A stretch of 64,000 nt of DNA, from assembly GCF_016862555.1 (NCBI RefSeq), contig NZ_BONE01000009.1:1-64000 (forward strand), read 5' to 3'. This DNA comes from Asanoa siamensis (GTDB taxonomy: Bacteria > Actinomycetota > Actinomycetes > Mycobacteriales > Micromonosporaceae). The notes below the pieces were generated by a model, which was not told the origin of the DNA, ran no database searches, and worked only from the letters and a program-made list of their open reading frames with translations. Both the position numbers and the translations under genes were made by a program. Shown here piece by piece: positions 34,657-43,144 of this stretch (positions are counted from its first letter, which is position 1; every line of letters starts with the position of its first letter).

Positions 34657-35010
34657 ATGGCAGTAATTCGGCACCCGACGACCCCCCGGGTGACCCCCGG
34701 AATCGAGCTGGGCATCGGCTCCGTCGCGGTCGTCGTACTCACGATCATCCTGGCCTCGGCCCCGCTTCCGTTCGGGCTCGCCGGCCTGGTGATCGCCACG
34801 GCCGTGGGCGCGGTCCTCATCCCCGACTGGCGCTACAGCCTCGGCCTCGCGGTGATCACCTACTTCCTGTTCGTCGGCTTCATCGCCGGCGACATGGGTC
34901 AACTCTCCTGGCGGGGCCACGACGCGCTGTGGCAACTCGTCGCCTTCGGCCTCGCCTACCTCGCCGGACTCACCCTGCGTTGGTTGATCAATAACCCGCC
35001 CCCGGACTGA
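34657..35010 (+). CDS. Small membrane protein, three to four helices
   Basis: 117 residues from ATG 34657. Hydrophobic segments near 19-35, 38-55, 58-76 and 89-107. The short N-terminus and the DWRYSLGLAVITYFLFVGFI segment resemble actinobacterial membrane proteins of unknown function. No enzymatic motif. It is divergent from the TetR gene. Confidence 0.65.
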   Translation: MAVIRHPTTPRVTPGIELGIGSVAVVVLTIILASAPLPFGLAGLVIATAVGAVLIPDWRYSLGLAVITYFLFVGFIAGDMGQLSWRGHDALWQLVAFGLAYLAGLTLRWLINNPPPD

Positions 35011-35084
35011 CGCGGGCGCGTTCGGCAAGCCGGCTGGCGCGTTCCGCCATTCCCGGCACCGCCGGCGGCGCGGATGCTCGGGTC

Positions 35085-35489
35085 ATGCGCTTCATGACCT
35101 GGTTCGTCCGCGCCGCCGGCCTCTACAACGCGGGCGCGGTGATCGTCTTCCTGACGCCGGGCGCCCTCGACGCGCTCGGCGTCGCGCCGCCGTACTCGGA
35201 TTTCTGGGTCTGGCTGCCCGCCCTGATGGGCCTCTTCGCCGGCATCGTGCTGCTGCTGTCCGCAATGGACCTTCAACGGTACGGCGCGTTCCCGTTCTGG
35301 AACGGCGTCATCCGGCTCACCTTCGTGGTCGCCACGATCGCGCTCGGCTTCGGCGACTCCGCCGGCACCTTCGTCACGGTGCTCGCCGCCGGCGACATCG
35401 TCCTGGTGATCGGCACCCTCGTCGGCCTCCCCGTCGTGCTCGGCCGAACGCCCTGGCAACTGCTCACGAACCGCGCGGAGCTGGCATGA
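35085..35489 (+). CDS. Small four-helix membrane protein
   Basis: 134 residues, four hydrophobic helices (about 6-27, 42-61, 70-89, 95-118). ATG 35085. The gene overlaps the next by ATGA and both have similar size and topology (FVRAAGLYNAGAVIVFLTPG here, VALVEAAYAVVALTPP there), so they may be distant relatives acting as a pair. Function unknown. Confidence 0.7.
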   Translation: MRFMTWFVRAAGLYNAGAVIVFLTPGALDALGVAPPYSDFWVWLPALMGLFAGIVLLLSAMDLQRYGAFPFWNGVIRLTFVVATIALGFGDSAGTFVTVLAAGDIVLVIGTLVGLPVVLGRTPWQLLTNRAELA

Positions 35490-35905
35490 ACCGGTTAAGC
35501 GGTACGCTCACCGTCGTGGCCCTCGTCGAGGCGGCGTACGCGGTGGTCGCCCTGACCCCACCGGATCTGGTCGAGCCGTTGTACGGCTTCCGCCTGAACG
35601 CCGACGGCCAGTGGGCGCTGAAGCTCCTCGGTGTCTCGCTCGTCGTGCAGGCCGCCGTGGCCTGGCTCCTCCGCCGCCGACCGCACCGCGGCATCGTCGC
35701 GGCGCTCGCCGCCTACCAGTTCGGCAGCGCCACGGTGGACTGGACGATGTGGCTCGCGCTGCGCGACGACGGCATCTTCGCCACCACGCAGGGCCGGGTG
35801 GCGATCGTGGCCGCGATCCCCAGCCACTACCTGCTCGGCCTGCTGCTGACCGCGGCGCTCGTGACCGCCGGACGGCCGGTGACCAGTGACGTCCGAGCGC
35901 TGTAA
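35486..35905 (+). CDS. Small four-helix membrane protein
   Basis: 139 residues from ATG 35486, overlapping the previous stop by 4 bases. Four hydrophobic helices and a basic cytoplasmic loop LLRRRPHRG. Its 3' end overlaps the AraC gene start by 20 bases, so the three genes and LigD-pol behind them look like one transcription unit. No known function. Confidence 0.7.
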   Translation: MNRLSGTLTVVALVEAAYAVVALTPPDLVEPLYGFRLNADGQWALKLLGVSLVVQAAVAWLLRRRPHRGIVAALAAYQFGSATVDWTMWLALRDDGIFATTQGRVAIVAAIPSHYLLGLLLTAALVTAGRPVTSDVRAL

Positions 35906-36878
35906 ACCGCCGGTCGGGCTCGCCGCGGCGCTCGCCGAGCACGGCGTCGCGGCGAGCGACGTGCTCGCGCTGACCGGACTGCCCGCCCGCCTGCTCGACA
36001 TCCCCGGTGCCCGGCTGAGCGTGCCGGACTACTTCGCGCTCTGGCAGGCGATCGGCGACGTCAGTGGCGATCCGGCCATCGGGATCCGGCTCGCCCGATC
36101 GCTGCGGGCCGATCACACGGAACCGTTGTTCCTCGCGGTGTTCGGCGCGGCGACGGTGGGTGCGGCGCTCGCCACCGTCGCCGCGTACAAGCGGATCCTG
36201 ACACCGGAGTCGCTGGAGCTGTCCACTTCGGATGGCCAGGTGACGCTGGCCTGGCGGTGGCCCGACGAGCGCCCGCCGCGGGTGCTCGTCGACGCCGAGC
36301 TCACCTTCCTGGTCGAGGTGTCGCGGCGGGCGACGCGGGTGCCCGACCTGGCGCCACGCCGGATCGCGCTTACCGCGGCGTCGGTCAGCCCGGAGCACCA
36401 CGACTACTTCCGCTGCCCGATCCGGCTCGACCAGCCGGTCACCACGATCGCGTTCGGCGCGACCGACGCCGCCCGGCCGTTCGTCAGCCACAATCCGGAC
36501 CTGCTCCGCGCGCTGCTGCCGTACCTGGAGAAGCGAACCCCCTCCCCCGCGGGCGACGACCTCGCCCACGTGCGTCGGGCCATCGCGGACCGGTTGCGCG
36601 GCCAGCGACCGAGCCTTGCCGCGGTCGGCCGGGATCTCGCGATGAGCGGGCGAGCGCTGCAACGGCTGCTGCACGAGAACGGGACGTCGTACCGCCGGCT
36701 GCTCGACGAGGTGCGCAACCAGCACGCCCGCGGTTACCTCGTCGACACCACGTTCACGGACGGCGAAGTGGCCTTCCTGCTGGGTTTCGCCGACGCCACC
36801 TCGTTCTACCGCGCGTTCCGCGGCTGGAACGGGGTGTCGCCGAGTGAGTACCGGCGGCGCGCGGTCGTGGAAACATAG
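35886..36878 (+). CDS. AraC-family regulator with arabinose-binding-like N-terminal domain
   Basis: 330 residues from GTG 35886. The N-terminal ~190 residues are of the type that senses small ligands in OruR/ArgR-like AraC proteins (SVPDYFALWQAIGDVSGDPA, GIRLARSLR). The C-terminal AraC domain holds two helix-turn-helices: PSLAAVGRDLAMSGRALQRL and VAFLLGFADATSFYRAFRGW, ending in GVSPSEYRR. Its target may be the adjacent membrane-protein genes. It overlaps the upstream gene by 20 bases. Confidence 0.9.
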   Translation: MTSERCKPPVGLAAALAEHGVAASDVLALTGLPARLLDIPGARLSVPDYFALWQAIGDVSGDPAIGIRLARSLRADHTEPLFLAVFGAATVGAALATVAAYKRILTPESLELSTSDGQVTLAWRWPDERPPRVLVDAELTFLVEVSRRATRVPDLAPRRIALTAASVSPEHHDYFRCPIRLDQPVTTIAFGATDAARPFVSHNPDLLRALLPYLEKRTPSPAGDDLAHVRRAIADRLRGQRPSLAAVGRDLAMSGRALQRLLHENGTSYRRLLDEVRNQHARGYLVDTTFTDGEVAFLLGFADATSFYRAFRGWNGVSPSEYRRRAVVET

Positions 36879-36883
36879 GGCGT

Positions 36884-37837
36884 ATGGCTGGCGAAGAGCG
36901 CGACGGGGTGCCCCTGACCAACCTCGACCAGGAGCTGTTCGACGGCGCGGGTGCGACCAAGCGGGACCTGGTCGACTACCTCGACGCGGTCCACGGCCGG
37001 ATCGTTCCGGCGCTGCGCGACCGGCCGCTGTCGGTGATCCGGGTGCGGCCCGGGCAGCCGCCCTTCATGCAGAAGAACCTGCCGAAATACACGCCGGACT
37101 GGGTGGCGCGGGCCGACGTCTGGGCCGACCGGTCGCGGCGGATGGTCTCGTACGGGCTGTGCAACGACCGGCGGACGCTGATCTGGTTCGCCAACCAGCG
37201 CGCGGTCGAATACCACCCGGGCCTGTCCGTCGCCGATGACTGGGCCCACCCGACCCACCTCATCCTCGACCTCGACCCGCCCGAGGGCGGCGCCTTCCGG
37301 TTGGCCGCGCAGGCGGCGCTGCTGGTGCGCGAGGTGCTCACGGCGTGCGGGATGGCCGGTGCGGCGAAGACGAGCGGCGCCAAGGGCGCGCACGTGTTCG
37401 TGCCGCTGGCCGCCGGGTCCGCGCACGACGACGTGGCGGCCGCGACCCGGGCGATCGCGGCGCGGGCCGAGCGGCTCGACCCGGCGTTGGCGACGACCGC
37501 GTTCATCGTCGAGCAGCGGGAAGGGAAGGTCTTCCTCGACTCGACGCGGGCGGGTGGCGCGACCGTCGTGGCCGCGTACAGCCCGCGGCTGCGGCCCGGC
37601 GTGCCGGTCTCGTTCCCGCTGCCGTGGGACGCGCTCGAAGCGGCCGTGCCCACCGACTACACGGTGCACACGGCCGCGGCGGCGCTGGGCGACGGCGACC
37701 CGTGGGCCGACCTCATGCCGCCGCCGCAGCGCCTCGATCCCGGTCTCGTCGAGGAGGGGCACACGATCCCGATCGCCCGGGTCGTCGCGATGCACGAGGG
37801 CAAGCGACGGGCGCGGGAGCGGCGCTCCTCGCAGTGA
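36884..37837 (+). CDS. LigD-type polymerase/primase domain protein
   Basis: 317 residues, a stand-alone polymerase (PolDom) module of LigD. HLILDLDPPEG carries the catalytic DxD, KTSGAKGAHVFVPL the nucleotide-binding His/Lys region, and the YGLCNDRRTLIWFANQRAVE part is conserved. In bacterial non-homologous end joining it adds (ribo)nucleotides at breaks with Ku and the ligase. Neither Ku nor a ligase or nuclease domain is nearby, so it is an orphan module. It starts 5 bases after the AraC stop. Its stop abuts the convergent reductase stop. Confidence 0.88.
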   Translation: MAGEERDGVPLTNLDQELFDGAGATKRDLVDYLDAVHGRIVPALRDRPLSVIRVRPGQPPFMQKNLPKYTPDWVARADVWADRSRRMVSYGLCNDRRTLIWFANQRAVEYHPGLSVADDWAHPTHLILDLDPPEGGAFRLAAQAALLVREVLTACGMAGAAKTSGAKGAHVFVPLAAGSAHDDVAAATRAIAARAERLDPALATTAFIVEQREGKVFLDSTRAGGATVVAAYSPRLRPGVPVSFPLPWDALEAAVPTDYTVHTAAAALGDGDPWADLMPPPQRLDPGLVEEGHTIPIARVVAMHEGKRRARERRSSQ

Positions 37838-38794
37838 TCAGCGGCCGATCGGGGTCATGTCCGCGTAGCGGTCGCCGACCGGCGGCTGGATCGCGCTCAA
37901 CCGGTCAAGCTGCGCCGGCGTGAGCGTCAGCGTCTCGGCGGCCACGTTCTCCTCCAGGCGCGACACCTTGGTCGTGCCCGGGATCGGCGTGATGTCCGGG
38001 CCCTGCGCGAGGACCCAGGCGATCGCGACCTGCGCCGGGCTGGCGCCCACCTCGTCGGCGACCGCGCGTACCTCCTCGACGATCCGCAGGTTCGGCGCGA
38101 AGTTGTCGGCGCTGAACCGGGGAATCGAGGCGCGGTAGTCGTCGCTGGGCAGGTCGTCCGGCCTGGTGTAGCGGCCGGTCAGGAAGCCCCGGCCGAGCGG
38201 GGAGTACGCGACGAGCCCGATGCCCAACTCGCGCAGGACAGGCAGCACCTCGGCTTCGGGGTCCCGGGTCCAGAGCGAGTACTCCGACTGGAGCACGGCG
38301 ATCGGGTGCGTGGCGTGTGCCCGCCGGATCGTGTCGGGTGCGGCCTCGGAGAGTCCGATGTGGAGCACCTTGCCCTCGGCGACCAGGTGGGCCATCTCGC
38401 CGACCGTCTCCTCGATCGGCACGGTCGGGTCGACCCGGTGCTGGTAGAGCAGGTCGATGCGGTCGGTACGCAGCCGGCGCAGCGAGCCCTCAACCGCGAT
38501 CCGGATGTTCGCGGGCGAGCTGTCGAACTTTCGGGCGGGCGGGCCGTCGAGGTGGCTGAGCTGACCGAACTTGGTGGCGATGACGTACGCGTCGCGGTTG
38601 CCGGCGACCGCCCGACCGACCAGGTCCTCGTTGCTGAAAGGGCCGTAGATCTCGGCCGTGTCCAGCATCGTGACGCCGAGTTCGAGGGCGCGGTGGATGG
38701 TGCGGATCGACTCGGGGTCGTCGCCGTGGCCCTCGTAGAAGGCGGACATGCCCATGCAGCCGAGACCTGTCCGGCTGCCGGTTGTGTTGATCAT
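37838..38794 (-). CDS. Aldo/keto reductase
   Basis: 318 residues from ATG 38794 after GAAGGA. TIM-barrel AKR with catalytic tetrad Asp/Tyr in [10 protein letters not shown], Lys in IATKFG and His in LYQHRVDP, and the NADP site [13 protein letters not shown] near the end. It belongs to the AKR11/13-like group of oxidoreductases of small carbonyl compounds. It is divergent from the DUF1905 gene. The two other AKRs downstream are of a different subgroup. Confidence 0.92.
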   Translation of the reverse strand: MINTTGSRTGLGCMGMSAFYEGHGDDPESIRTIHRALELGVTMLDTAEIYGPFSNEDLVGRAVAGNRDAYVIATKFGQLSHLDGPPARKFDSSPANIRIAVEGSLRRLRTDRIDLLYQHRVDPTVPIEETVGEMAHLVAEGKVLHIGLSEAAPDTIRRAHATHPIAVLQSEYSLWTRDPEAEVLPVLRELGIGLVAYSPLGRGFLTGRYTRPDDLPSDDYRASIPRFSADNFAPNLRIVEEVRAVADEVGASPAQVAIAWVLAQGPDITPIPGTTKVSRLEENVAAETLTLTPAQLDRLSAIQPPVGDRYADMTPIGR

Positions 38795-38851
38795 TCGGGG
38801 TCCTTCGTCGCTGCGGCCCGAACTGTCGTAGCCGGGTGTGAAGCTGTGCGG

Positions 38852-39151
38852 GTGAGGTTCTCTTTCGACGCCGAGCTGTGGGTCTGGGACGCGCGGCGTG
38901 ACGACAGCTGGGTGTTCGTCACCCTGCCGGCGGACGCGTCGGCCGAGATCCGTGAGCGCACCGCCGGCGTCCGCCGGGGTTTCGGCTCGGTGCGCGTCCA
39001 CGTCGCCGTCGGCGCGAGCACCTGGCGCACCTCGGTGTTCCCCGACAGCGCCAGCGGTTGCTACGTGCTGCCACTGAAGCGCGCCGTGCGCGCGAAGGAG
39101 GGCCTCGACGCAGGCGACGTGGCGACGGTGCGGGTGGAGTTGTTGACCTGA
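38852..39151 (+). CDS. DUF1905-domain protein
   Basis: About 99 residues from GTG 38852 (GTG 38846 is an alternative). [40 protein letters not shown] and [20 protein letters not shown] match the compact beta-barrel DUF1905 family, which often stands beside a YdeI-type (OmdA) domain. Biochemical function is unknown. It ends directly at a terminator hairpin. Confidence 0.88.
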   Translation: MRFSFDAELWVWDARRDDSWVFVTLPADASAEIRERTAGVRRGFGSVRVHVAVGASTWRTSVFPDSASGCYVLPLKRAVRAKEGLDAGDVATVRVELLT

Positions 39152-39180
39152 CCCCCGCTCCGGGCTCGCCGGAGCGGGGG
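39152..39180. terminator. Bidirectional hairpin terminator
   Basis: CCCCCGCTCCGG and its exact complement form a 12-bp stem with a 5-base loop, starting right after the DUF1905 stop and 14 bases before the end of the convergent AKR gene. Confidence 0.85.
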
Positions 39181-39193
39181 GTTGCGGGGGGTT

Positions 39194-40039
39194 TCAGGCG
39201 CGGGTGAGGCTGGCGATCTCCGCCTGTGACAGCTCGAGGTCGAGGGCGGCCAGGTTGTCCTCGAGGTGCGCGAGGTCGCCGGTGCCGGGGATGGGCAGCA
39301 TCGCCGGCGAGCGGCCGAGCAGCCAGGCCAGCACGACCTGACGGGCCGACGCGTGGTGCCGCTCGGCGATCGCGTGGATGGTCGGGTTCTTGTCGAGGTC
39401 CTGGATGGGTGCCCAGGGCAGGAACACCATCGACTCCTGCTCGCACAGGTCGACCAGGGTCTCCGAGGCGCGGTCGTCGACGTTGTAGCGGTTCTGGATC
39501 GAGACGATCGGCGTCAGCCGCTGCGCCGCGCGGATCTGCTCCTCGTTGACGTTCGACAGGCCGATGTGCCGGATCTTGCCTTCGTCCTTGAGCTTGACCA
39601 GTTCACCGATCGAGTCCTCGAACGGCACGTCGGGGTCCGGCCGGTGGAACTGGTAGAGCGGGATCTGCTCCAGCTTGAGCTTGCGCAGCGAGCCTTCGCA
39701 GACCTCGCGCAGGTGCTCGGGGCGGCCGTCGGCCGGCCAGGGCTTGAACGGTTCAGGCCGGAGCAGGCCACCTTTGGTGGCGATGACCAGATCTTCCGGG
39801 TACGGGTGGAGCGCCTCGGCGATCAGCTCCTCGCTCACGTCCGGCCCGTACGAGTCGGCGGTGTCGATGAAGTTGATGCCCGCGTCGACCACCCGCCGTA
39901 GCACGGCGATGGCCTGGTCCTTGTCCGCCGGGGGTCCCCAGATGCCCGGGCCGGTGACGCGCATGGCGCCGAAGCCGAACCGGTTCACCGTGAGATCCCC
40001 ACCGACGTCGATCGTTCCCGCGGAGCTGGCGTTGGGCAT
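39194..40039 (-). CDS. Aldo/keto reductase, tandem copy A
   Basis: 281 residues from ATG 40039, eleven bases after GGAG. AKR with DTADSYGPDVSEELIAEAL (Asp, Tyr), IATKGG (Lys) and QFHRPDP (His), and an NADP site IPGTGDLAHLEDN. It is strikingly like the next gene over its full length, including the GTIDVGGDLTVNRFGFGAMR start. The two are a tandem duplication. They are of the short AKR group seen next to MarR/TetR genes in actinobacteria. Confidence 0.92.
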   Translation of the reverse strand: MPNASSAGTIDVGGDLTVNRFGFGAMRVTGPGIWGPPADKDQAIAVLRRVVDAGINFIDTADSYGPDVSEELIAEALHPYPEDLVIATKGGLLRPEPFKPWPADGRPEHLREVCEGSLRKLKLEQIPLYQFHRPDPDVPFEDSIGELVKLKDEGKIRHIGLSNVNEEQIRAAQRLTPIVSIQNRYNVDDRASETLVDLCEQESMVFLPWAPIQDLDKNPTIHAIAERHHASARQVVLAWLLGRSPAMLPIPGTGDLAHLEDNLAALDLELSQAEIASLTRA

Positions 40040-40180
40040 GGGTGCAGACACTCCAATCAGATGTCGGAGGCAAATGCGATTGGCACTCGCCTCCGCCTTC
40101 AGAGTGGAGCCTAGCTCCGTTTCGCTGTGTACCCCTTGGTGCTCGCTCTCGGTCGATTCGGCGGTTACGGCGCGCGGATG

Positions 40181-41050
40181 TCACCGGCCGCCCAGCCGGG
40201 TCAGGGTCGCGATCTCGGTCTGGTCCAGGTGCACGTCGACGGCGGCCAGGTTGTCGTCCAGGTGGGTCGGGTCACCGGTGCCGGCGATCGGCAGCGTCGC
40301 CGGCGAGCGACCGAGCAGCCAGGCGAGCGCGACCTGCCGGGGCGTGGCGGAGTGCCGCTCGGCGATGGCCCGGACCGCCGGGCTGTCGTCCGAGCTCAGG
40401 ATGGGTGCCCACGGGATGAACACCATCTGTTCCTGCTCGCACAGGTCGACGATCGTCTCCGAGGTGCGGTCGTCGATGTTGTACCGGTTCTGCACGGAGA
40501 CGATCGGCACCATCCGCTGCGCGACGCGGATCTGTTCCTCGGTCACATTGGACAGACCGACGTGCTGGAGCTTGCCCTGCTCCTTGAGCTGGACGAAGGC
40601 CCCCATCGTCTCCTCGAACGGAATCTTGGGGTCCGTCTTGTGGAACTGGTACAGCGGGATCTGCTCGAGCCGCAGCTTGCGCAGCGACGCCTCGCACGCC
40701 TCGATGATGTGCTCGGGGCGGCCGTCCTTGGGCCAGAAACCGTCCGCCTCGCCGTCGTCGGGTCCGGTGCGGTACATGCCGGCCTTGGTCGCGATGACCA
40801 AATCGTCCGGGTACGGGTAGAGCGCCTCGGCGATCAACTCCTCGCTCACGTCGGGCCCGTACGAGTCCGCCGTGTCGATGAAGTTGACGTCCTCGGCGAC
40901 GGCCTGCCGCAAGGTCGCGATTGCCGCGTCGCGGTTGTTCGGTGGCCCCCAGATCCCAGGCCCGGTGATCCGCATGGCCCCGAAGCCGAACCGGTTAACG
41001 GTCAGATCCCCACCGATATCGATCGTCCCGGCGGTGCTGGCACTTGGCAT
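40181..41050 (-). CDS. Aldo/keto reductase, tandem copy B
   Basis: 289 residues from ATG 41050 with GGAGG ten bases upstream. Tetrad as in copy A: DTADSYG, IATKAG, QFHKTDP. It differs mainly by a short insert (RTGPDDGEADGFWPKDG). Even the context of the start codon is shared with copy A (GATTGGAG in both). Copies are separated by about 140 bases that contain an inverted repeat (GGAGGC, GCCTCC near 40066-40095), possibly a copy-A control site. Confidence 0.92.
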   Translation of the reverse strand: MPSASTAGTIDIGGDLTVNRFGFGAMRITGPGIWGPPNNRDAAIATLRQAVAEDVNFIDTADSYGPDVSEELIAEALYPYPDDLVIATKAGMYRTGPDDGEADGFWPKDGRPEHIIEACEASLRKLRLEQIPLYQFHKTDPKIPFEETMGAFVQLKEQGKLQHVGLSNVTEEQIRVAQRMVPIVSVQNRYNIDDRTSETIVDLCEQEQMVFIPWAPILSSDDSPAVRAIAERHSATPRQVALAWLLGRSPATLPIAGTGDPTHLDDNLAAVDVHLDQTEIATLTRLGGR

Positions 41051-41221
41051 GGTCGCGCGCCTCCAATCGCTTGGGGCGAACCGAGGCTGGCCGGGCCGCC
41101 CCTCTTTCGGAGGGTAGCGCCACGAGGTCTTTATGCCCCCTTCATGCGTGAATGCGGAACTGCTGTGAAACGTGCGGTCGCTGCTTAACCGGGTCAGGAC
41201 CAATGGCCCGTCCGGGCCTGT

Positions 41222-41272
41222 GGCCGTGGCCGGCTCAAGGCCGTGGCCGGCTCAAGGCCGTGGCCGGCTCAA
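41222..41272. repeat. 17-bp direct repeat, three exact copies
   Basis: GGCCGTGGCCGGCTCAA occurs three times head to tail (41222-41238, 41239-41255, 41256-41272), with a partial fourth on the left. The last unit reaches the stop codon of the membrane-protein gene that ends at 41269. The surrounding 41051-41221 holds no gene; it is the upstream region of AKR copy B. Confidence 0.9.
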
Positions 41273-41787
41273 GGCCTGTGGTGGGTCAGGCTGCGGTCGC
41301 GGGCCAAGCGCGAGAGGATCGGGCGGATGCTCAGGGCCGTGCCGCCCAGGGCGACCACGCCCACGCCGAGGTCGACCGAGACGCGGCCCTCGCTGGCCCA
41401 GTACACGTCCTTCAGGTCCAGGAGCAGCGCGAACTCGTCGACGATCAAGGCCATTCCCGAACCGTAGACGACGCCCGTCACGGGGTGGCGGCGCTTGCGC
41501 TCGCAACCCGCTACCGCCAGTGCGCCGACGGCGCTGACCATGCCGATGCCCCACATGTAGTGGTGCAGGTGGACGCCGCCGATGGTCAGGTTGTGGAAGC
41601 GGGTGCTGCCGCCGCGGATGCTGTAGGTGATCGCCCGGACCGCGCCGAACGTGAGCGTGAAACCGAGCCAGGACCAGAGGACCGAGCGCTCGCCGGGCTC
41701 CAACTCCTCCCGGTACGCGCGGCGCAGCTCGCCCGGCGTAGGCACGGAGGCCTTCGACGTGGGAGTGTCGCTGGAGCCGTCGGCCAT
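41269..41787 (-). CDS. Conserved integral membrane protein
   Basis: 172 residues, four hydrophobic helices. A conserved-looking HLHHYMWGIGM follows FHNLTIGGV, and a second buried motif is GMALIVDEFALLLDLKDVYW. Histidine and acidic residues within helices hint at metal or haem binding, but I know of no assigned function. The C-terminus ends within the first repeat unit of a 17-bp array, so its last codons may be variable. Confidence 0.75.
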   Translation of the reverse strand: MADGSSDTPTSKASVPTPGELRRAYREELEPGERSVLWSWLGFTLTFGAVRAITYSIRGGSTRFHNLTIGGVHLHHYMWGIGMVSAVGALAVAGCERKRRHPVTGVVYGSGMALIVDEFALLLDLKDVYWASEGRVSVDLGVGVVALGGTALSIRPILSRLARDRSLTHHRP

Positions 41788-41823
41788 GGGGCCAACGTAC
41801 CGCGATATGGGTCTTTTTCGGGT

Positions 41824-42234
41824 TTAATCGTTCGAAGCTGGCGGAGTCGCCCAGAGCGTCGCCGCCGTGCCCTCGGCCAGGCGCTTCTCGTAGATTCGGA
41901 CCTTGTAACTGATCATGCTCAGGCCCACCGACAGCGCCGCCATCCGCGCCTCGATCCGCTCCTGGTGCGCGCGCAGCAGCGCGAGTCGGTCGGGCTCGTT
42001 GCCCGGGCCCTGCCGGACCAGGTCGGCATAGGCACGGATCGCCTCCAGCGGCATGCCGGCCTCCCGCAGCCGGGCGCACAGCTCGACCCACCCGATGTCG
42101 TCGTCGGAGAAGACCCGCCTGCCCCCGCCGTCCCGCACGATCGGCCCGACGAAGACGCCCTCGCGCTCCCAGAACCGCAGTGCGTGCACGCTCAGACCGG
42201 TGCGGGCCGCGACCTCGCCGATGCCGTACGCCAT
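41824..42234 (-). CDS. MerR-family regulator
   Basis: 136 residues from ATG 42234. I prefer it to GTG 42243 because TAGCGT (42247-42242) would put the transcript start at the ATG. IGEVAARTGLSVHALRFWEREG is the MerR helix-turn-helix, RRVFSDDDIGWVELCARLREAGM the wing and second helix pair, then a long dimerisation coiled coil. No cysteine metal ligands are seen, so it is of the organic-ligand or redox type. It is divergent from an SDR gene whose promoter has the classical MerR layout. Confidence 0.9.
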   Translation of the reverse strand: MAYGIGEVAARTGLSVHALRFWEREGVFVGPIVRDGGGRRVFSDDDIGWVELCARLREAGMPLEAIRAYADLVRQGPGNEPDRLALLRAHQERIEARMAALSVGLSMISYKVRIYEKRLAEGTAATLWATPPASND

Positions 42235-42251
42235 GTTCCGCACGCTAGCGC

Positions 42252-42282
42252 TTGAGCTAGAGCCCGCTCTAGCTCATATGGT
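42252..42282 (+). promoter_or_regulatory. MerR-type promoter with 19-bp spacer and perfect operator palindrome
   Basis: TTGAGC (42252-42257) and TATGGT (42277-42282) are separated by 19 bases, the over-long spacer typical of MerR-activated promoters. Inside and across the spacer lies a perfect palindrome (42254-42275): GAGCTAGAGC, a central CC, and GCTCTAGCTC. The transcript should start at about 42289, i.e. at the SDR ATG (42290), giving a leaderless mRNA. Confidence 0.82.
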
Positions 42283-42289
42283 CCGGGCC

Positions 42290-42982
42290 ATGACAGTCAC
42301 CCTGATCACTGGAGGATCCGCCGGCATCGGCGCGGCCACCGCCCGGCAGTTGCTGGCGCTCGGGCAGCAGGTCGCCGTCACCGGGCGGCGGGCCGAGAAG
42401 CTTGACCGGTTCAGCGAGGCGCACCCCGACGCACTGACGCTGGTCTCCGACAGCGCGGAGCCCGCCGACGCGCAGGCCGCCGTGGACGGCACGGTCGCCA
42501 AGTTCGGCAGGCTCGACAACATCGTCGCCAACGCGGGGTACGCCACCCACGACGGCCTGGACGACGGTGACCCCGAGGCCTGGCGCCACATGGTGCTCAC
42601 CAACGTGCTCGGGCCGGCCGCGCTGATCCGGGCGGCGATCCCCCACCTCGCCACCGCCCATGGCCGGATCGTGCTGGTCGGCAGCGTCGCGGGCCTGCTG
42701 CACACACCCGGCAACATCTACGGCGCGACGAAGTGGGCGCTGACCGGGCTCGCCGGCAATACCCGCCAACTGGTCACGGGCCAGGGCATCGGGGTCACGC
42801 TGGTCTCACCCGGCGGCACCGAGACCGATTTCTTCGACCCGATCGGCGGCGCTCCGGCGGACCGGCCCGGCGGCTACCTGACGGCCGACCAGGTCGCGGC
42901 GGGCATCGTCTGGGCACTGTCCCAACCGGAGGGTGTCGACGTCAGCACGATCACGATGCGCCGAATCGGTTCACCTGTCTGA
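42290..42982 (+). CDS. Short-chain dehydrogenase/reductase
   Basis: 230 residues from ATG 42290. TGGSAGIGAATA is the NAD(P) loop, NAGYATHDG the NNAG-type motif, GSVAGL contributes the catalytic Ser, and YGATKWAL the Tyr and Lys. It is a classical SDR. It is the only gene under the MerR-type promoter, so its substrate or a related compound may be the regulator's inducer. No ribosome site is needed if the message is leaderless, and none is visible. Confidence 0.92.
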   Translation: MTVTLITGGSAGIGAATARQLLALGQQVAVTGRRAEKLDRFSEAHPDALTLVSDSAEPADAQAAVDGTVAKFGRLDNIVANAGYATHDGLDDGDPEAWRHMVLTNVLGPAALIRAAIPHLATAHGRIVLVGSVAGLLHTPGNIYGATKWALTGLAGNTRQLVTGQGIGVTLVSPGGTETDFFDPIGGAPADRPGGYLTADQVAAGIVWALSQPEGVDVSTITMRRIGSPV

Positions 42983-43067
42983 GGCTGGGCCGCGCCGCCG
43001 GTGACTCTCCGTACCCGTATCGATGAGTTGTGAACGTCGACGCCTGGCACCGCGATTGCCCGGCGTT

Positions 43068-43089
43068 GGTCACCTATCGTCCACTTCGC
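43068..43089 (+). promoter_or_regulatory. Possible PHO-box-like direct repeat upstream of phospholipase C
   Basis: Two adjacent 11-base units, GGTCACCTATC and GTCCACTTCGC, resemble the GTTCACC-type direct repeats bound by PhoP in actinomycetes. They lie about 56 bases upstream of the phospholipase start. Phosphate control of such enzymes is known in the group. The match is imperfect. Confidence 0.35.
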
Positions 43090-43144
43090 CCACATAGCTT
43101 CCGCAGGCCAGCATCCCAGTTTGACCCCCAGGGGAGGCAGAGCC

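Noticed and set aside
36884-37837. Complete NHEJ locus
   Set aside because: No Ku, ligase or nuclease domain is present nearby.
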